In this document: in pieces, positions 61,534 through 64,000 of the stretch
Layout: each line of letters starts with the position of its first letter
How positions within the stretch are numbered: the stretch's first letter is position 1
NCBI RefSeq assembly: GCF_025499425.1
Contig: NZ_JAIMCB010000003.1
Location: forward strand, 1 to 64,000
Direction: 5' to 3'
DNA length: 64,000 nucleotides
DNA from: Acidiferrimicrobium sp. IK
GTDB lineage: Bacteria > Actinomycetota > Acidimicrobiia > Acidimicrobiales > Palsa-688
The notes under the pieces: generated by a model
What the model was told of the DNA's origin: nothing
What the model saw: the letters and a program-made list of their open reading frames with translations, nothing else
The model's database searches: none
Translations under genes and position numbers: made by a program

Positions 61534-62007
61534 ATGACTTTACGGACCGAGTTTCCGCTATATTTTGAGGACTACGACTTGAGGACCACGGTGCAGAGCG
61601 CGGCGCGCGTCGTGACCGAGGCGGACCTCGATCAATACGTGAGATTTGCCGGTTTCGACGAGGATGTCTTCGTCTCCGAGGCCGCCGCCAATGCCTCCCT
61701 TTATCGGGGCCGGATCATCCCGGGTTCGCTGACGTTCGCCTTGGCGGAGGGTTTGCTGGTCGGCACGGGTGCTATTCGGGGTGTTGGGCTTGCGTTCCTT
61801 GGTGTCGACGCGATGCGGATCCCGCGGCCTGTCCGGCCGGGAGACACGATACGTGTGATGGCCGAGTTTAGGAACAAACGCAAGAGCAGAAAGAACCCCG
61901 GTGCGGGTATTGTGACTACGCACAATCGAGTCCTCAACCAAGGTGAAGAGACGGTCATGGAGTTTGACGTCGCACGGCTCATCAGTAGCCGGGCTCAGGC
62001 GAGCTAA
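61534..62007 (+). CDS. MaoC-like hotdog dehydratase
   Basis: 157 aa from ATG 61534 (GTG 61504 is also in frame). LYFEDYDLRTTVQSAARVVTEADLDQYVRFAGFDED is the usual FxDF..G...S..RTVTEAD type entry. The middle, NASLYRGRIIPGSLTFALAEGLLVGTGAIRGVGLAFLGVDAMRIPRPVRPGDTIRVMAEF, is the MaoC fold. The catalytic Asp-His motif is degenerate here (FDEDVFVSEAAA in place of D-x4-H), so activity as a hydratase is uncertain. It precedes the ATP-grasp gene by 3 bp. Confidence 0.8.
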   Translation: MTLRTEFPLYFEDYDLRTTVQSAARVVTEADLDQYVRFAGFDEDVFVSEAAANASLYRGRIIPGSLTFALAEGLLVGTGAIRGVGLAFLGVDAMRIPRPVRPGDTIRVMAEFRNKRKSRKNPGAGIVTTHNRVLNQGEETVMEFDVARLISSRAQAS

Positions 62008-62010
62008 CTG

Positions 62011-63183
62011 ATGAGGCTATTTGAGGCCGAGGCGAAGGCTTTGCTGCAGGAGCACGGGGTCGCGGTGCCGTTCGGTGTCTGGGTCACTGAGGAAACTCAG
62101 TTGCTTGACGCGCTGGCAACAGTCGGCCGTCCAGCGATGCTCAAGGCACAGGTACTCAGCGGGGGGCGCCACAAGGACGGCCTGATTCGGGCGCTCGCCG
62201 AGTCCGACCCGGATGCTACTGCCGTCCAATTCTTCCGCCGTGTCGTCGGTGGGCGCGATCCGTGCGCTGGTGTCCTGGTGGAGCGAAGAGTTGAGCACAG
62301 CGGCGAGATGTACCTCCTGCTGGACGTGGATGATCTGAGCGGGGATATCCGATGTTGGACGAGCGCCTCCGGCGGCGTCGACATCGAGCAAAACGCCGGT
62401 GATCTGCGTGAAGCGCATTTTCCGGCGGATGAGCCGGCCCCGCGGGAGCGTATCCTCGCCTCACTGGACCCACGCTTGGCCGCACCTGCGGCCGCGGCAG
62501 CCGCCGACGCGGCAGCCGCTCTCGTCTCGGCGATGCGCGGCTGCGACGCCGAGATCGTCGAGATCAATCCACTGGGGCTAACTAACGGTACGGCTATGGT
62601 GCTCGATGCGAAGGTCACGATCGATGACAACGCGACCTACCGGCAGCAGATACCCGCGCCCTCTCTCTCTCCGCGGGCTGCAAACGTCCGCCGTTCGGCA
62701 GACGCTCTGAGCGAACGAGCTCACGTCGCAGGGCTAACTTACCTCCCATTAGATGGAGACATTGCCCTGCTGTCGATGGGAGCCGGCTTCGGGATGGCGG
62801 TAATGGACTTGGTGGCTGAACACGGGGGAAGGCTGGCAAACTTCATTGACACCTCTGGTGGCGTGAGCGTGAACGCGGTACGGGAGCTCGCCGACATTGT
62901 TCTGTGCCGTGCGCGCGAGGTGGGCGCGCGCTCGATAATCATCAGCTTCGTCATCGCTGCGTCCTCCTTGCGCAACGTGATCGAGGGGATCGTGGCGGCA
63001 CTGTCCGATCATCCTGAGCGGCCGCCTATCTTCTCGACGTTCAATGCTGGAGCGGCCGCGACCGTGTCGATGTCCTACGACGAGGCGGTCGAGTGGTTGG
63101 AGTCGGCAGGCGTCCATGTGAGTCCGGATTTGCCAGACACGGTGTCCGCCGCTGTCGCTTGCGGGTTCCAGAGCGCCCGATGA
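62011..63183 (+). CDS. ATP-grasp (succinyl-CoA synthetase beta-like) subunit
   Basis: 390 aa. The N-terminal ATP-grasp part (LFEAEAKALLQEHGVAVPFGVWV, GRPAMLKAQVLSGGRHKDG, DAEIVEINPLGLTNGTAMVLDAKVTIDD) is followed by the CoA-ligase domain (IALLSMGAGFGMAVMDLVAEHGGRLANFIDTSGGVS). With the next gene it forms an NDP-forming acyl-CoA ligase. Sitting among catabolic genes rather than beside TCA genes suggests a dedicated substrate, perhaps a dicarboxylic or branched acid. ATGA overlap with the alpha-like gene. Confidence 0.88.
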   Translation: MRLFEAEAKALLQEHGVAVPFGVWVTEETQLLDALATVGRPAMLKAQVLSGGRHKDGLIRALAESDPDATAVQFFRRVVGGRDPCAGVLVERRVEHSGEMYLLLDVDDLSGDIRCWTSASGGVDIEQNAGDLREAHFPADEPAPRERILASLDPRLAAPAAAAAADAAAALVSAMRGCDAEIVEINPLGLTNGTAMVLDAKVTIDDNATYRQQIPAPSLSPRAANVRRSADALSERAHVAGLTYLPLDGDIALLSMGAGFGMAVMDLVAEHGGRLANFIDTSGGVSVNAVRELADIVLCRAREVGARSIIISFVIAASSLRNVIEGIVAALSDHPERPPIFSTFNAGAAATVSMSYDEAVEWLESAGVHVSPDLPDTVSAAVACGFQSAR

Positions 63184-64000
63184 ATCCTGCTCTGCTCGAC
63201 TCGCTGGATAAAGATGCTCGGGTCGTGATTGCTGGGATCACCGGGCAATATGCCCGTGACCAGACACGCACGATGGTGGAGTTCGGCATGAACGTCGTGG
63301 CTGGTGCTGCGCCGGGCCGTGCCGGGCAGGTGGTGTGGGGTGTTCCGGTGTTCGACGCGCTCGCTGAGACCGCCGACCTGTGTCCCACGATCGCTATCGT
63401 CTATGTGTCGGCCGCACGGGTCGCCGCAGTGGCCCGGGAGGCGATGGATCTGGGGGTGAAACTCCTCGTGATAGCGGCCGAGGGTGTGCCGCTGCATGAC
63501 ACGATGCGGCTGCGCGCCGAGGCGGTGCGCCGGGGTTGTTGCATCGTCGGGCCCAACACAGTGGGACTGCTGCGCCCAGGCCGGTGTTTGGCCGGCTCCC
63601 TGGTTCCCGACTTTGCCCGGCCGGGACCGGTCTGCGTCCTGTCACGCAGCGGAACGTTGAGCATCCAGATCGTGAGCCTGCTGTCGCGTTCCGGCATTGG
63701 CCAGAGTTTGTGCGTGGCGGTCGGTGGCGACCGGGTCGTCGGATCGACCCCAGCGGAATGGTTGCAAGTGGCCGAGGCCGACCCGAGCACGCGCGCGGTT
63801 GTCTTGATCGGTGAGGTGGGCGGCCAGAAGGAGTACCAGGCAGCCGAGGTGATCGAGACTATGAGCAAGCCCGTGGTCGCCTATATAGCCGGCCGCTCCG
63901 CTCCGCAGGACACTCCGATGGGGCACGTTGGAGCCGTGGTACGCGAGTACCGCGACACAGCAGCGGCCAAAATTAGCGCCTTGGAATCCGCGGGCGCTAC
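63180..64000 (+). CDS. CoA-binding (succinyl-CoA synthetase alpha-like) subunit, partial
   Basis: Runs off the window; 273 residues visible. CoA-binding Rossmann part (RVVIAGITGQYARDQTRTMVEFGMNVVAGAAPGRAGQ), GCCIVGPNTVGLLRPG, VLSRSGTLSIQIVSLLSRSGIGQSLCVAVGGDRVVGST and MGHVGAVV, where the His would be phosphorylated in the NDP-forming mechanism. Partner of the ATP-grasp protein. Confidence 0.88.
   Translation, partial: MNPALLDSLDKDARVVIAGITGQYARDQTRTMVEFGMNVVAGAAPGRAGQVVWGVPVFDALAETADLCPTIAIVYVSAARVAAVAREAMDLGVKLLVIAAEGVPLHDTMRLRAEAVRRGCCIVGPNTVGLLRPGRCLAGSLVPDFARPGPVCVLSRSGTLSIQIVSLLSRSGIGQSLCVAVGGDRVVGSTPAEWLQVAEADPSTRAVVLIGEVGGQKEYQAAEVIETMSKPVVAYIAGRSAPQDTPMGHVGAVVREYRDTAAAKISALESAGA

Noticed and set aside
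1-64000. CRISPR array, tRNA or rRNA genes
   Set aside because: No regularly spaced repeat units with unique spacers, and no cloverleaf or rRNA-like stretch was seen on either strand.

Overview
The window is high-GC, gene-dense DNA with GTG starts, 4-bp ATGA/GTGA gene overlaps and many DUF35, thiolase and CaiB genes. That points to an actinobacterium; genus and even class cannot be read from the sequence alone. Three layers are visible.

(1) 270-5060 is a compact mobile cassette on the minus strand. An HTH protein, a 90-aa protein and a large serine recombinase are translationally coupled through ATGA overlaps. A separate 512-aa protein of unknown function follows. Behind the HTH gene lies the 3' part of a DUF5372-type gene, and an imperfect 20-bp inverted repeat sits between the two.

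(2) 5154-19065 is a chromosomal catabolic operon on the plus strand. It encodes an IclR regulator (probably leaderless), a CitE/HpcH-type lyase, an acyl-CoA ligase, a branched-chain-amino-acid-type ABC importer (binding lipoprotein, two permeases, two ATPases), an amidohydrolase, two class III CoA-transferases, and a thiolase-like protein paired with a DUF35 partner. The genes fit uptake of a hydrophobic or aromatic acid, its activation to a CoA thioester, and side-chain cleavage. A related but partly decayed set occupies 56442-64000: SDR, TetR, acyl-CoA dehydrogenase remnant, DUF35, enoyl-CoA hydratase, frameshifted thioesterase, thiolase, nitronate monooxygenase remnant, MaoC-like protein, and an NDP-forming acyl-CoA ligase as two subunits.

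(3) Between them, about 19208-55260, lies an integrative conjugative element or integrated plasmid. It carries a MobF relaxase-helicase (minus strand), a RecA-like RepA-type ATPase, a type IV secretion set (NlpC/P60 hydrolase, DUF6112 two-TM protein, VirB8-position protein, VirB6-like protein, SCO6880-like protein, VirB4 ATPase, VirD4 coupling protein), an HNH protein, a CHC2/Toprim primase and a serine integrase at the right end. Seven copies of a 16-bp motif (consensus YTCCSTAACYGTCACC) precede its operons, some followed at fixed distance by TGTAGAGGCCC. They look like the element's own promoter/operator set.

The element has been hit by a second one. A Tn554-like transposon of about 7.2 kb (two tyrosine recombinases plus a DUF6262 protein, ends CGACTT-NN-CTTCTCGG) splits a UvrD-like helicase exactly in its DEAQ motif. 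Both transposase genes are out of frame. The tnpB break is exactly one extra unit of a 5-bp CGCAT-type repeat, so slippage could switch it. Two toxin-first higBA-like modules, each with a clear palindromic operator, lie inside and just right of the element.
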